Source of the DNA: Bacillota bacterium
GTDB taxonomy: Bacteria; Bacillota; Clostridia; Peptostreptococcales; Anaerovoracaceae
DNA: 53,081 nucleotides
Assembly (NCBI GenBank): GCA_017941085.1
Contig: JAGAXF010000016.1
Span: 1 to 53,081, forward strand
Direction of reading: 5' to 3'
Shown one piece after another: positions 8,560 to 18,372 of this stretch; position 1 is the first letter of the stretch; every line of letters starts with the position of its first letter. A model generated the notes under the pieces. That model was not told where the DNA came from and did not search any database. It saw nothing but the letters and a program-made list of their open reading frames with translations. Made by a program: the position numbers and the translations under genes.

Positions 8560-10983
8560 CTACTGGTTGTTTTCGATTTCCGCCACTTCATCTGCAGCCT
8601 TTGCTGCGGCGCGCCGTTTCCTCTGACGAATCTTTGCCGCTCGTTTTTCCGCCTTCCTGGTCTGCCTCTGTTCGCTAACATTGGTGGAAACCTCCACGAA
8701 GCGATGCACGTATCTAAAAAGACCTTCGGTGGCAATCAAGAATACCACCAGCAGCATGGCCGCCTTCATTGTAATAGCATCTATATCAAAGAGTTGTGGC
8801 ATGAATATTACGCAGTAGGCCATTCCAAGAATAAGGATGGCTATCATTCCCACGTGAAGTCTGTTTCTGGGAACTGCCACCTTCCCAAGGAACAGGAAAC
8901 CAACCAACGCAACCAGCATAGTTGCTGATGTTGAAATACATGAATCTTCTATCTTAAACACCTGCCCAAAGATTACCATGGCGCTTACGGAGATAAACAT
9001 GGTAATACCTGCCGGCGCCGCCATTTTGAAAACATTGGGCAGGAACTTTCCTTTGATTTTGTTAAAGTTGGGTTCCAGGGAAAGAATAAAGGATGGAACA
9101 CCAATGGTAAACATACTGATAAGGGTAATCTGAGAGGGCTTCAGGGGATAGCTCAGCACACTTATCATGGAGAACAAAGCCAGCAGCAGCGAGAAGATAT
9201 TCTTTGTTAGATATAGGGACGCCGCTTTTTGAATATTGTTTACTACCCTTCTTCCCTCGGAAACCACGGAAGGCATCTGACCAAAGTCAGAATCCAGAAG
9301 CACCAGCTGGGCTGCATTGGCGGCAGCCTCACTTCCCGACGCCATTGCCACCGAACAGTCCGCCTCTCTCAAAGCCAGGATGTCGTTTACACCGTCTCCC
9401 GTCATTCCCACTGTTTTTTCCTGCTCCTGAAGAGCCCACACGAATTGTCTCTTCTGTTCCGGAGAAACTCGTCCAAAAACAGTATACCGCTGGATGGCGT
9501 CATATACAGCTCGTTCATTAACCAGAGTTCTGGCATCCACGTATCTGTCTGCGTTTTGTATTCCCGCCTGGGACGCGACATGGGAAACAGTTACAGGATT
9601 GTCTCCGGATATTACTTTTATTTCCACGCCGTTTTCGGCGAAATACTTAAAGGTTTCGTTGGCGTTTTCTCTCACCGGGTTGGCAAGGAATAGCAACGCC
9701 AGCAGATTGGAGGCACCGGAAATCACCTGACCTCTAGGTTCCTCCTGAATTCTGCAGAAGGCTAAAACTCTGTAGCCTTCCCCGGACATTTTATTTATGT
9801 ATTCGGAATACTTGTCCAAGGTTGAACCCATAACGTATTCCGGAGCGCCCATAACATAGTTTCCATTTACAAAACAGGCTCCGCTATATTTGTATCTGGA
9901 GCTAAAGGGGCAGATGGAAACTGCCGCTTCATTAGGATTGGTTTCTGTAAAATAATTTTGCAGAGCCTCCATGGTGGTGCTGTCTGCACTTTGTTCATGA
10001 ACAAAGGTACCCATAAGTCGGGACAGTTCTTCCCTGGGGATACTCTCGTCTATTTGAGTGAAGCCCGCCACCTTCATGTCACCGGAAGTAATGGTTCCCG
10101 TTTTATCCACCAGCAAAGTATCTACCCTGGCAAGGGCCTCTATACATCTAAGGTTCTGAACCAATACGTTTTTCTTTGCTAGTTTAAGGGCGGAAACCAC
10201 CATGGCTATGGAAGCAGTCATATAGAGGCCTTCCGGAATCATGCCTAGAATTGCTGCAACTATAGCTATTACGCTGTCTCTAAAGCTGGTCCCCAGAACC
10301 ACCAAATGCTGAACCAGCATAATCATACCAACAGGAATAATGATTATGCCAATTACCTTAACCATTTTATCCAGGGAAAGAATCATTTCCGAATCTTCAC
10401 TCTTCCCTTGGTTGGTGGCTTCCAGCGTTAGCTTGGATATATATGACTCTCTGCCAACGGCAGTTAGCCTTGCGTAGCATTCCCCGGAAACAACAAAACT
10501 ACCGGAGAGCAAACTGTCTCCGATAGTCTTGGTTATTTCATCTGCTTCACCGGTTAGCAGGGCTTCGTTAACTTGAACAGAGCCCTCCAGCACCGTGGCG
10601 TCTGCCGGTATTTGGTTTCCGGACCTTAATACAATTACATCATCCAGAACCAGCTTGCCTGTGGCCACCTCCACTTCTCTACCATCTCTTATGGCGTGAG
10701 CCTTAGGCATTTTAAGAAGCTTCAGCTTCTCCAGAGTTTTCTTTGATCTAATTTCCTGAAAGATACCTACCGCGGTGTTGGCCACCACAATAAGCATAAA
10801 GGTGAGGTTCTTAAAGGAACCAACCAAAACCAGCAGAAGGGCAAGTACCACAAAGATAAGGTTAAAGTATGTGAATACGTTATCCTTGATTATCTGTCGG
10901 TAGGTTCTGGTGGAGGGATCCACCTGAATATTCTCTTGTCCCTTTTGAATCCGATCCCGGACTTCTGCTTCTGTTAATCCCAT
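8560..10983 (-). CDS. P-type cation-transporting ATPase (CtpE-like)
   Basis: About 807 residues from MGLTEAEVRD. Its ATG begins 1 nt after the stop of the ACT gene, which is why I prefer it to the longer frame open to 11031. It has ten predicted membrane helices, the actuator TGE (EALLTGEADE), an M4 helix with MIPEGL, the phosphorylation site DKTGTIT and the hinge MTGDGVND. The PEGL motif and overall pattern match the CtpE-type Ca2+ (or Mg2+) transporting ATPases of Firmicutes and Actinobacteria. The C-terminal ~45 residues are a highly basic Arg/Lys/Ala tail. The ion is not provable from sequence. Confidence 0.88.
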   Translation of the reverse strand: MGLTEAEVRDRIQKGQENIQVDPSTRTYRQIIKDNVFTYFNLIFVVLALLLVLVGSFKNLTFMLIVVANTAVGIFQEIRSKKTLEKLKLLKMPKAHAIRDGREVEVATGKLVLDDVIVLRSGNQIPADATVLEGSVQVNEALLTGEADEITKTIGDSLLSGSFVVSGECYARLTAVGRESYISKLTLEATNQGKSEDSEMILSLDKMVKVIGIIIIPVGMIMLVQHLVVLGTSFRDSVIAIVAAILGMIPEGLYMTASIAMVVSALKLAKKNVLVQNLRCIEALARVDTLLVDKTGTITSGDMKVAGFTQIDESIPREELSRLMGTFVHEQSADSTTMEALQNYFTETNPNEAAVSICPFSSRYKYSGACFVNGNYVMGAPEYVMGSTLDKYSEYINKMSGEGYRVLAFCRIQEEPRGQVISGASNLLALLFLANPVRENANETFKYFAENGVEIKVISGDNPVTVSHVASQAGIQNADRYVDARTLVNERAVYDAIQRYTVFGRVSPEQKRQFVWALQEQEKTVGMTGDGVNDILALREADCSVAMASGSEAAANAAQLVLLDSDFGQMPSVVSEGRRVVNNIQKAASLYLTKNIFSLLLALFSMISVLSYPLKPSQITLISMFTIGVPSFILSLEPNFNKIKGKFLPNVFKMAAPAGITMFISVSAMVIFGQVFKIEDSCISTSATMLVALVGFLFLGKVAVPRNRLHVGMIAILILGMAYCVIFMPQLFDIDAITMKAAMLLVVFLIATEGLFRYVHRFVEVSTNVSEQRQTRKAEKRAAKIRQRKRRAAAKAADEVAEIENNQ

Positions 10984-10984
10984 A

Positions 10985-11416
10985 TTATATTCTAAGAATT
11001 TCGTCCTCACTAACCAGCGGAACCCCTGCATCCTTCAGAACCTTTTCTCCTGTTTCCACATCGGAAACCCTTAGAATGGCGCAGGCTCTGTCGCCGGATT
11101 CCACCACAAAGGCATAGGTATATTCAATATCGATTCCCGCATCCATCAAAGTATTAAGAACCGATGCCAGTCCTCCGGGAACATCCTGGGCCTCTGCAGC
11201 AATTACATCATTAACGGAGAATACTATTTCCTCTTCCTTAAGGGCGGAAACTGCTCCGTCAATATCATCTACAATAACTCTTAAGATACCAAAATCCTTT
11301 GTATCTGCAATAGTCATAGCCCTTAGGCCCACTCCTCTGTCAGAGAAGCATTTAAGAACCTTAGCCAGGGCGCCTTTTTTATTTTCAACAAACATTGAAA
11401 GTTGTCTAATGGACAT
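10985..11416 (-). CDS. Tandem ACT-domain protein
   Basis: 143 residues forming two ACT modules (about 4-66 and 72-140). The first opens RQLSMFVENKKGALAKVLKC, the typical ACT strand-helix start. ACT domains bind amino acids and regulate enzymes. Proteins of this size are usual partners of the phenylacetate-CoA ligase gene next door in anaerobes that ferment aromatic amino acids. It starts 17 nt after paaK ends and is coupled to the ATPase gene. Confidence 0.88.
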   Translation of the reverse strand: MSIRQLSMFVENKKGALAKVLKCFSDRGVGLRAMTIADTKDFGILRVIVDDIDGAVSALKEEEIVFSVNDVIAAEAQDVPGGLASVLNTLMDAGIDIEYTYAFVVESGDRACAILRVSDVETGEKVLKDAGVPLVSEDEILRI

Positions 11417-11433
11417 ATCCTTACCTCCCTTTC

Positions 11434-12744
11434 TTAGTCATGAAGCTTACGCTTATCAACTACGCGAACTGCTTTGCCCTCGCTTCTGGCAATGGTCTTT
11501 GGTGCCACCAGGTGAACGTTGGGCTTAATACCAAGCATGGTCTTAATGGAGGATGCAAGCTTGTTGGCGTCCTGCTCAATATCCTTAACCACATCGGAGA
11601 AGGATTCCGGATTCATTTCCACATATACATCCAATGTGTCGGAATTGTTTTCTCTGTCTACAACTATCTGATAGTTAGGGGTGTATCCCTCTTTCAAGAG
11701 AACAGTCTCAATCTGGGACGGGAATACATTGACACCACGAATAATAAGCATGTCATCGGAACGACCCATGGGCTTCTTCATTTTCACCAGGGTTCTTCCG
11801 CAGGAGCACTTCTCTCTGGATAGCACGGTTATGTCTCTCGTTCTATATCTAATGAGAGGAAAAGCCTCCTTGGTAATAGAGGTGAAAACCAACTCTCCCT
11901 TTTCTCCCTCAGGAAGCACCTCTCCTGTATCAGGATCGATAATCTCTGCAATAAAGTGGTCTTCATTAATGTGCATTCCGGATTGTTCCTTACATTCAAA
12001 GGAAACTCCCGGACCGCTGGTTTCTGTTAGTCCATATATGTCATAGGCCTTAATGCCCAGGGACTTTTCTATGTCTCTGCGCATTTCCTCTGTCCAGGGC
12101 TCCGCACCAAAGATTCCGGCCTTAAGGGTATTGTCCTCCGGCTTGTAGCCCGCTTCCTTAAGTGACTCTCCCAGGTAAGCAGCATAGGATGGAGTACAGC
12201 ATAAAATTGTAGACCCCAAATCCATCATGAACTGTAACTGCCTCTCGGTATTTCCGGAGGACATGGGAAGGGTAAGGCATCCAACCTTGTGGGATCCGCC
12301 GTTTAATCCCGGACCACCGGTAAACAAACCGTAACCATAGGAAACGTGACATACATCTCCCGGGCCACCGCCTGCAGCAACAATTGCTCTGGCGCAGCAT
12401 TCCTCCCAAAGTTCCACATCCTCCTGGGTGTAGAAGGCAACCACTCTTCTTCCGGTGGTTCCGGAGGTGGACTGAATTCTAACGCAGTTCTTTAAGTCTG
12501 TGGCCAGAAGTCCATAAGGATACTGGTCTCTTAAATCATCCTTGGTAAGAAATGGAAGCTTGTGAAGATCATCCACTCCTTTAATGTCTTCAGGGGTAAG
12601 CCCCTTCTCTTCCATGAGACTGCGATAGTAGGGCACATTGTCCCAAACGTGCTTGACCTGTTTTACAAGTCTTTCGCTTTGTAGAGCTCTCATGTCCTCA
12701 AGGGACATGGTCTCTATCTCTTTTTGATAGTACTGATTTTCCAA
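11434..12744 (-). CDS. paaK: Phenylacetate-CoA ligase
   Basis: About 436 residues of the adenylate-forming family: A3-type loop QSTSGTTGRR, DIYGLTETSGPG, YRTRDIT hinge, and a C-terminal region ending in the basic AIRSEGKA-like motif (ARSEGKAVRV). It joins aryl acetates such as phenylacetate or indoleacetate to CoA; in amino-acid fermenters it may run toward ATP formation. A GTG at 12753 leaves only 1 nt after AAGGAG; the TTG at 12744 is 10 nt away and gives the family-like start MENQYYQKEIETMS, so I use it. No iorAB genes lie nearby. Confidence 0.9.
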   Translation of the reverse strand: MENQYYQKEIETMSLEDMRALQSERLVKQVKHVWDNVPYYRSLMEEKGLTPEDIKGVDDLHKLPFLTKDDLRDQYPYGLLATDLKNCVRIQSTSGTTGRRVVAFYTQEDVELWEECCARAIVAAGGGPGDVCHVSYGYGLFTGGPGLNGGSHKVGCLTLPMSSGNTERQLQFMMDLGSTILCCTPSYAAYLGESLKEAGYKPEDNTLKAGIFGAEPWTEEMRRDIEKSLGIKAYDIYGLTETSGPGVSFECKEQSGMHINEDHFIAEIIDPDTGEVLPEGEKGELVFTSITKEAFPLIRYRTRDITVLSREKCSCGRTLVKMKKPMGRSDDMLIIRGVNVFPSQIETVLLKEGYTPNYQIVVDRENNSDTLDVYVEMNPESFSDVVKDIEQDANKLASSIKTMLGIKPNVHLVAPKTIARSEGKAVRVVDKRKLHD

Positions 12745-12771
12745 CTCACACACACTCCTTAAAAATATTTT

Positions 12772-13548
12772 TTATATTAGCAGGTCGATGGCCTTAAGCA
12801 GGCCGTCTTCCGTTGCATCATTGGTTATGTCCTTGTTTTTTAAATCCTCTCTGTATTTATCCATCATTACTGCGAATATGTCTGCTGTGGATGGCGGTGT
12901 ATAGCTTATGGTGTTTGCACCTGCCTCAATGGTTTTTCTAATTGTCTCTTCCGTTGGTCCACCGGTGGCGATGATTGGAATTTTATCGAATTCCTTTCTG
13001 ATGGTTCTTACCACCTCCGGCGTCTTTGATGCCGCCGATACATTGAGAACAGAAACTCCCGCATCTATTCTGGATCCTATGTCCACGTCTTCACTTAATA
13101 CTGTAACTATGATGGGAATATCTATTACTTTTTTTATGGCTCTTATGGTGTCGTTCTTGGTGGGTGCATTTAGCACTACACCAAAGGCGCCATGAGCCTC
13201 CGCATCCCGAGCCATGAGAACTGCTCTCATTCCTGTGGTGGTTCCACCACCCACTCCTGCCAATACAGGAATGGAGGAAGCACTTATTAAAGTCTGGGAT
13301 ATAATCTGCTGGGGCGTAAAGGGATACACACCCATTACCGCATCTGCATTACAGTTTCTAATTATTGCAACGTCCGTAGTAAATATTACCGATTTTAGCC
13401 TTCGCCCTAGAATAACCATGCCCGGTGCATCCCAAATCGCGTCCGGGAGCTGCAGGCTGTGAGCTCTGAGATTTCCTGTAAGCCTGGGAATATGTCTACC
13501 TTGTTTTCCCGTTCTGGCCAGTGAGTTTTTGCTTTTCTTTTCAGTCAT
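12772..13548 (-). CDS. TIM-barrel protein of unknown function
   Basis: 258 residues preceded by AAAGGAGG. The alternating pattern of hydrophobic strands (VIIRNCNADAVMGVYPF, IPVLAGVGGGTTTG, AFGVVLNAPT, IPIIVTVLSE, GVSVLNVSAAS, IPIIATGGPTEETIRKT, AGANTISYTPPS) shows a (beta/alpha)8 barrel with a C-terminal Gly-rich phosphate-binding signature (IATGGPT). Homologues in Clostridia are usually just called hydrolases. It is the gene directly before paaK, 27 nt away, so it may serve the same metabolism, but that is inference. Confidence 0.65.
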   Translation of the reverse strand: MTEKKSKNSLARTGKQGRHIPRLTGNLRAHSLQLPDAIWDAPGMVILGRRLKSVIFTTDVAIIRNCNADAVMGVYPFTPQQIISQTLISASSIPVLAGVGGGTTTGMRAVLMARDAEAHGAFGVVLNAPTKNDTIRAIKKVIDIPIIVTVLSEDVDIGSRIDAGVSVLNVSAASKTPEVVRTIRKEFDKIPIIATGGPTEETIRKTIEAGANTISYTPPSTADIFAVMMDKYREDLKNKDITNDATEDGLLKAIDLLI

Positions 13549-13592
13549 AACAATTTCCTCCTTTCCAGATTTATATCATTAATTCCAAATGG

Positions 13593-15113
13593 CTACTTCT
13601 CTTCCCCCTCCGTTTCTGCTTCCGCATCCAACACTTCTCCAAGGGCTGCGTCCATGTTGTGAATATTAATGTCGTGAATATCCAGCCCAACCTCTTCATT
13701 TATGTCTATTGCTTCAATATGCTTCTCCTCAAATATAGGGAGAGTTAATCTCACTGTAAAGATTTGCCCTTCGTCCTGACTGCTAAAACTACCACCCAGG
13801 TCATTGCAAATTTTCTCGCAGGTCTTAAGACCTATCTTGTTGCTCTCCACTCTTCTGGATTCCACCAGGACGCTGTTCATCATTCTCACCACCAGCATGT
13901 TTTCACTTTGATTCACCTTGGCGCTGATTCTGATGGGCGAATTCTTGTCGGCATACTTGGTTACGTTGGAGAAAAGATTGTCGAATAGTCTCCTTAAGCT
14001 GGAGATATCCGCCTGCATTTCCGTTTCCTCCGGTATGGTGTAATCCAAGTCGATATTAAAACCATAGTTAATCAGTTCCGCAGAATGTTCGGAAATAATC
14101 TGCTGGAGCAAAATGCTTGCGTCGTACACTTCCAAATTCTTGTCAGAGCCCTGGCTGCCGAACACCAGGAAGTATTGAAAGAGCTTATCCGAAAGGTCCT
14201 TCAGTTGGAAGGCCTTTTCTCTGCAGGCTACAATATACCTGGCCTCCTCCTCTTTGCTCTGGTACTTACCGCTTTCGATAATGTCCAAATACCCTATCAA
14301 AGATGTAAGGGGAGTTCTTATGTCATGGCTCATGGCGGTAATAAGTTCCGAGTTCTTGTCCCAAGCCTCCTTCTCACTTCTGAGCCTTTTGATGATGTAG
14401 TTACGCATGGAGTCCACGTTGTTGGCAAGTCTACCTATTTCGTCGTTGGCAGTGCCTTCGATTTCTCCCGTCAAGTTACCGCCGGTTACCTCCTCAACGT
14501 CCGCTGACAACCTACTGATTCTTCCCAGAACGCTGCCGTTATATATCATGATTGTACCGATCAAAGTAAGAACGCAGAGAATAATTTTGGCAAACATCAT
14601 AGCCCGGTTAAAGTATTCCTCTCTGTACACGTTAATGAAAACGTAGTACAGGCCATCCTCAAACTGAATAATTCTGTTTTTGGTATCCTGGGTGAAAGTC
14701 TCCGGAGTTATTCTGTCATCCTCATTGTTAAAGTTAATATCACTTTGGTCCGTGGTTATATCCTCGGTGGAAGCCGCCCCCGGGGTTATACTCCACCCGC
14801 CGTCAAAGGCTATGGAATAGTTGTCGGAAACGATTAGGTAAACATACTCCTGATCCCTTACCCATCGCTGGAGCTGCTCGGTGTCGGTGCTCTTGATATT
14901 ATGTGTATCGATGAATTCAACAAAGCTGTCAAAGACCTCGTTTTCATTTTTTTCGATGGCCTCTTCACTTAAGTAGTACTTGTTTACAATGATGTTTTGG
15001 GTCCAAGAAAGTAACTCAAATACCAGAAGGGTCATGACCAAAGCGATCACGACCACAATTGCTAGTTTAAGATTAAGTGTTATGAAGTGTTTTTTCTTGG
15101 ATCTAGCTTGCAT
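13593..15113 (-). CDS. Sensor histidine kinase
   Basis: 506 residues: membrane helix about 14-36, a ~135-residue extracellular sensor, second helix about 172-192, HAMP (about 193-245), HisKA with the phosphorylated His in AMSHDIRTPLTSLIGYLD (His263), and a HATPase with N box DNLFSNVTKYAD. The G boxes are weak: the NKIGLKTCEKIC region holds only part of a G1/F-box pattern. The layout matches the VanS/PhoR-like class. A C-terminal acidic tail of ~40 residues follows the ATPase domain. It starts 2 nt after its response regulator stops. Confidence 0.92.
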   Translation of the reverse strand: MQARSKKKHFITLNLKLAIVVVIALVMTLLVFELLSWTQNIIVNKYYLSEEAIEKNENEVFDSFVEFIDTHNIKSTDTEQLQRWVRDQEYVYLIVSDNYSIAFDGGWSITPGAASTEDITTDQSDINFNNEDDRITPETFTQDTKNRIIQFEDGLYYVFINVYREEYFNRAMMFAKIILCVLTLIGTIMIYNGSVLGRISRLSADVEEVTGGNLTGEIEGTANDEIGRLANNVDSMRNYIIKRLRSEKEAWDKNSELITAMSHDIRTPLTSLIGYLDIIESGKYQSKEEEARYIVACREKAFQLKDLSDKLFQYFLVFGSQGSDKNLEVYDASILLQQIISEHSAELINYGFNIDLDYTIPEETEMQADISSLRRLFDNLFSNVTKYADKNSPIRISAKVNQSENMLVVRMMNSVLVESRRVESNKIGLKTCEKICNDLGGSFSSQDEGQIFTVRLTLPIFEEKHIEAIDINEEVGLDIHDINIHNMDAALGEVLDAEAETEGEEK

Positions 15114-15115
15114 GA

Positions 15116-15823
15116 CTACTCTACTCTATAGCCCTTTCCCCAGATGGTTTTTATAATCTCCGGATGGTTGGCGTCTTCCTCCAGCTTCTTTCTCAGATTC
15201 AGGATATGTACCATAACGGTATTTCCGTCGGAAGGAAGATAGCTGTCATTCCAAACACCCTCGTATAGTTCTTTGTTGCCTACGATTTCTCCTCTATGCT
15301 CCACAAAGAATCTCATTATGGAGTACTCCTTGTCCGTAAGAGGAATGCGCTTGTCGTCTTTGATGGCGGAACGACTCTTGCTGTCCAGCACAATGTTTCC
15401 ACCCAGGGCAGATGCGTTCTGACTCTGAGCCATGGGGTTTTGATATTCCTTATACCTTCTGATAAGAGACTTAACCTTCATCAAAAGCTCAGGCTGGGAG
15501 AAGGGCTTTACCAAATAGTCGTCTCCTCCTTGATTGTATGCATCCATCTTGTCCTGATCCTGGGACTTTGCTGTCAGGAAAAGAACCGGCACATTGGATC
15601 TCTTACGAATCATTTCGCAGGTTTCCACACCGGTCATGCCCGGCATCATAATATCCAGAATCACCAGGTCGATGCTTTTGTCTGCATAAACCATTTCAAC
15701 GGCAGAACCACCGTTTTCCGCCTGAAGAACAATGTAGCCCTCGCTGCCCAAAAGAACAGAAACTACTTCTCTTATATCCGGTTCATCATCCACTATTAAT
15801 ATCTTGTAATGTTGTTGTTCCAT
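15116..15823 (-). CDS. OmpR-family response regulator
   Basis: 235 residues: receiver with acidic pocket VDDEPD (11-16), phosphorylated Asp57 in LDIMMPG, Thr84 and Lys106, then a winged-helix DNA-binding domain (about 135-235) with LTDKEYSIMRFFVEH and IWGKGYRVE. This is the VanR/PhoB type and the partner of the kinase gene that follows it. It begins 29 nt after the MFS gene ends, so it may share that promoter. Confidence 0.94.
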   Translation of the reverse strand: MEQQHYKILIVDDEPDIREVVSVLLGSEGYIVLQAENGGSAVEMVYADKSIDLVILDIMMPGMTGVETCEMIRKRSNVPVLFLTAKSQDQDKMDAYNQGGDDYLVKPFSQPELLMKVKSLIRRYKEYQNPMAQSQNASALGGNIVLDSKSRSAIKDDKRIPLTDKEYSIMRFFVEHRGEIVGNKELYEGVWNDSYLPSDGNTVMVHILNLRKKLEEDANHPEIIKTIWGKGYRVE

Positions 15824-15852
15824 ATATATTCCTTTTTCCTTAATTCTATCCT

Positions 15853-17100
15853 TTATGCAGCAGGCTTCACTTTGTTTTTATCTCTTCCTACCATTAGCCA
15901 GATAATAACTGCGCCTATTACCGCAGCTACTACCCCTGCAGTCATTAGCAGGTTTGCTCCCCACATATCCAGAAGCACACCTCCAACTAAACTTGCCAGC
16001 ATATTCCCCAGGGTAGTCATTACCATAAAGAGGGTTTGTCCTCTTACTGCTTCTCCTTCTCTCATATTGTCGTCAATGTATCTAACCATTGCCGGCAAAA
16101 ACAAAGGGAAGCTAAAGAAGTGAAGAAGCTGGGCCAGGGACAGCATGCCTACGCTCCTTGCCAAACCACATGCACCTATCCAAATCACATAGCCTACCGA
16201 CGCGAACTTAAGCATGCTTTGGCAACTGAATCTTTGATAGAGTCTATCAAAGAGCACTAATGTGGGTATTTCGGTAATTGCCAGATAAGCAAATATTCTT
16301 CCTACATCCTCACTGGTGCCACCGATGTTATCTACTATCTGCGCCATGTATGCATTTGGAATGGTGTTAGCAAAGTAAAGTCCCAGCACCCCCAGACTCA
16401 TTACAAAAAACATCTTGTTCTTTTGTATAAAGTCCTGCAGGGTTATTTCTTCCTTTGGCTTTTCCGGGTCCTTGGCAACTAATCCTTCCCCGGGATTTGT
16501 TTGCACTTGGTTTAGATCTTCCCTATTGCGAGCTATACCAATTTTATATGCTCGATAGGTTAGATATACCGTAAGGATAATAAGAAGCAGCACACCGTTT
16601 CCCACTAGGGGAAGTATTTCCGGACCTTTTGCCTCAACCAGAGTTCCCAAGAAGAAGCAGATCACCGCATATGCCAGAGACCCTATACTTCTGCAGGTTC
16701 CAAAGGCAATACTGACGCCGCACTCCTCCAGTCTTCGGTTTATGGCATTGATAAAGGGTTGATTGGCCATTATTAAACCAAAGCAGGAGGTGAATAGCAC
16801 CGTCAGCACCAAGCTTCTTCCACTTTGAAAAATCATCATGGTGGAAAGAGCCAGGTTGAGTAAAGTTATACCTCCACTGATTAGGAAGATCGTACCCTTC
16901 CTGCCCTTGTCCGCAAACCCTGCCAGTACCGTCTGAATCAGTACCGCCAGAATATTTCCGGCAGCCAGAATAACTCCTATTTCGGAATTGCTGTATCCTT
17001 TTGCCAAAAGAAAGACGGAAGAAAACCCACCTAGTACACCATAGTACATCCAATATGCGCCATGAACCGATGCATAATGAAAGTTTAATTTTCTTTCCAT
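15853..17100 (-). CDS. MFS transporter (LacY/NupG-like)
   Basis: 415 residues, 12 predicted helices in two halves, with a hydrophilic loop of ~35 residues near 195-225. The first inter-helix loop has GFADKGRKGT, a variant of the MFS GxxxDRxGRR motif. The fold is the MFS_1-like subfamily that includes nucleoside and oligosaccharide proton symporters. The substrate is unknown. A good promoter is at 17139-17167. It is divergent from the D-2-hydroxyacid dehydrogenase gene and leads into the two-component system. Confidence 0.85.
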   Translation of the reverse strand: MERKLNFHYASVHGAYWMYYGVLGGFSSVFLLAKGYSNSEIGVILAAGNILAVLIQTVLAGFADKGRKGTIFLISGGITLLNLALSTMMIFQSGRSLVLTVLFTSCFGLIMANQPFINAINRRLEECGVSIAFGTCRSIGSLAYAVICFFLGTLVEAKGPEILPLVGNGVLLLIILTVYLTYRAYKIGIARNREDLNQVQTNPGEGLVAKDPEKPKEEITLQDFIQKNKMFFVMSLGVLGLYFANTIPNAYMAQIVDNIGGTSEDVGRIFAYLAITEIPTLVLFDRLYQRFSCQSMLKFASVGYVIWIGACGLARSVGMLSLAQLLHFFSFPLFLPAMVRYIDDNMREGEAVRGQTLFMVMTTLGNMLASLVGGVLLDMWGANLLMTAGVVAAVIGAVIIWLMVGRDKNKVKPAA

Positions 17101-17138
17101 GTTCTTTCTAATCTATATGTTATTTGTGACATGGAGTA

Positions 17139-17167
17139 ATTATACCACGATAATAAGATTATTCCAA
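17139..17167 (-). promoter_or_regulatory. Promoter of the MFS/two-component transcript
   Basis: TTGGAA (17162-17167) and a perfect TATAAT (17139-17144) are 17 nt apart on the minus strand, about 40 nt before the MFS start codon. Confidence 0.7.
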
Positions 17168-17265
17168 CGACAATAACTTATATGATATACTTATTCTCAA
17201 GGTTCCAAACACTGGAATATTTTTGGAATATTTTTTGAATAATTTATGATTAGGAGAGATATTTT

Positions 17266-18231
17266 ATGACGGGAAAAATAGTTGTAATGAATCCTAGAAT
17301 TGACGAGACCCAGAAAGAAAAAATAAAGAATATAGCAGATAAATATGGACGGATTGTGGAATTTTACCCTTCCGTCAAAGAGGCTGTTCCCAACCTGGAG
17401 GGAGCGGAAATCGTTTTCGGAAACCACCCTGCTCTTATTACCAACGCCCCGGATATTAAGTGGTTTTGTTCAGCATCTGCAGGAATCGACCACTATATTA
17501 GAGCCGGCGCCTTTGAGGGAAGAGACATTATCCTTACCAATTCCTCCGGATCCTTTGGCATGTCCATTTCAGAATACATCATTATGATGAGCTTATATAT
17601 GATGAGAAGAATGCCGGAATACAGACAGTTCTCAGATAACAAAGAATGGGTCCTATCGTATTTAGACATTACCACATTATTTGGCAGCAAAGTAGTTGTA
17701 CTGGGCACCGGAGACCTGGGATCCACCTTTGCAAAAAAAGTACAGGCCTTTGGGCCTGCATCTCTTATTGGGGTGAGCAAAAGCGGACAGCAAAGGGAAC
17801 CCTTCCAGAAGGTTGTGGATATTTCTCAGCTTTCATCGGTAATAGAAGATGTTGATTTGCTGGTAATGTGCTTACCGGGAACACCGGAAACAGAGAATAT
17901 TTTATCAGAGGAAATAATAGCAAAGATGCCAAAAACAGCTTATATCGTAAATGTTGGGCGTGGTTCGGCTATTAACGATGAAGCTTTGATAGCAGCCTTA
18001 GAAGAAGGTCGCCTAGCCGGCGCTTGCCTGGATGTGTTGAGAGAGGAGCCCCTTCCCGGCGACAGTCCTTTATGGAATGTAAAGAACCTGATTATAACCC
18101 CTCATATTTCCGGACAGGAAACCACCCAGTGGACCAGAGACAATAACTACAATATGTTCTGCGAAGATCTAGAGAATTACTTCCAGGGTTTGCCTCTCGT
18201 CCACCTGGCAGATTACACAAAAGGTTATTAA
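17266..18231 (+). CDS. D-2-hydroxyacid dehydrogenase
   Basis: 321 residues of the NAD-dependent D-isomer 2-hydroxyacid dehydrogenase family. The Rossmann motif is VVVLGTGDLGSTFAKKV. The catalytic triad is visible: Arg in NVGRGSAIND, Glu in REEPLPGDSPLW, His in TPHISGQ. It would interconvert a 2-keto acid and its D-2-hydroxy acid; the exact substrate cannot be read. AGGAGAG precedes the ATG. It is a single-gene unit divergent from the MFS transporter. Confidence 0.9.
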   Translation: MTGKIVVMNPRIDETQKEKIKNIADKYGRIVEFYPSVKEAVPNLEGAEIVFGNHPALITNAPDIKWFCSASAGIDHYIRAGAFEGRDIILTNSSGSFGMSISEYIIMMSLYMMRRMPEYRQFSDNKEWVLSYLDITTLFGSKVVVLGTGDLGSTFAKKVQAFGPASLIGVSKSGQQREPFQKVVDISQLSSVIEDVDLLVMCLPGTPETENILSEEIIAKMPKTAYIVNVGRGSAINDEALIAALEEGRLAGACLDVLREEPLPGDSPLWNVKNLIITPHISGQETTQWTRDNNYNMFCEDLENYFQGLPLVHLADYTKGY

Positions 18232-18372
18232 AGGCCTATTTTTCAAAAGTTTTCCTTTACATAGACTGCCCAAATCCGTAAGATATATTTGTATCTATTA
18301 ATGACAAAGCTCACACACAAGGCACCACAATTAGCGAAAGGATACTAATATCAAATATATTCAGGAGATAAA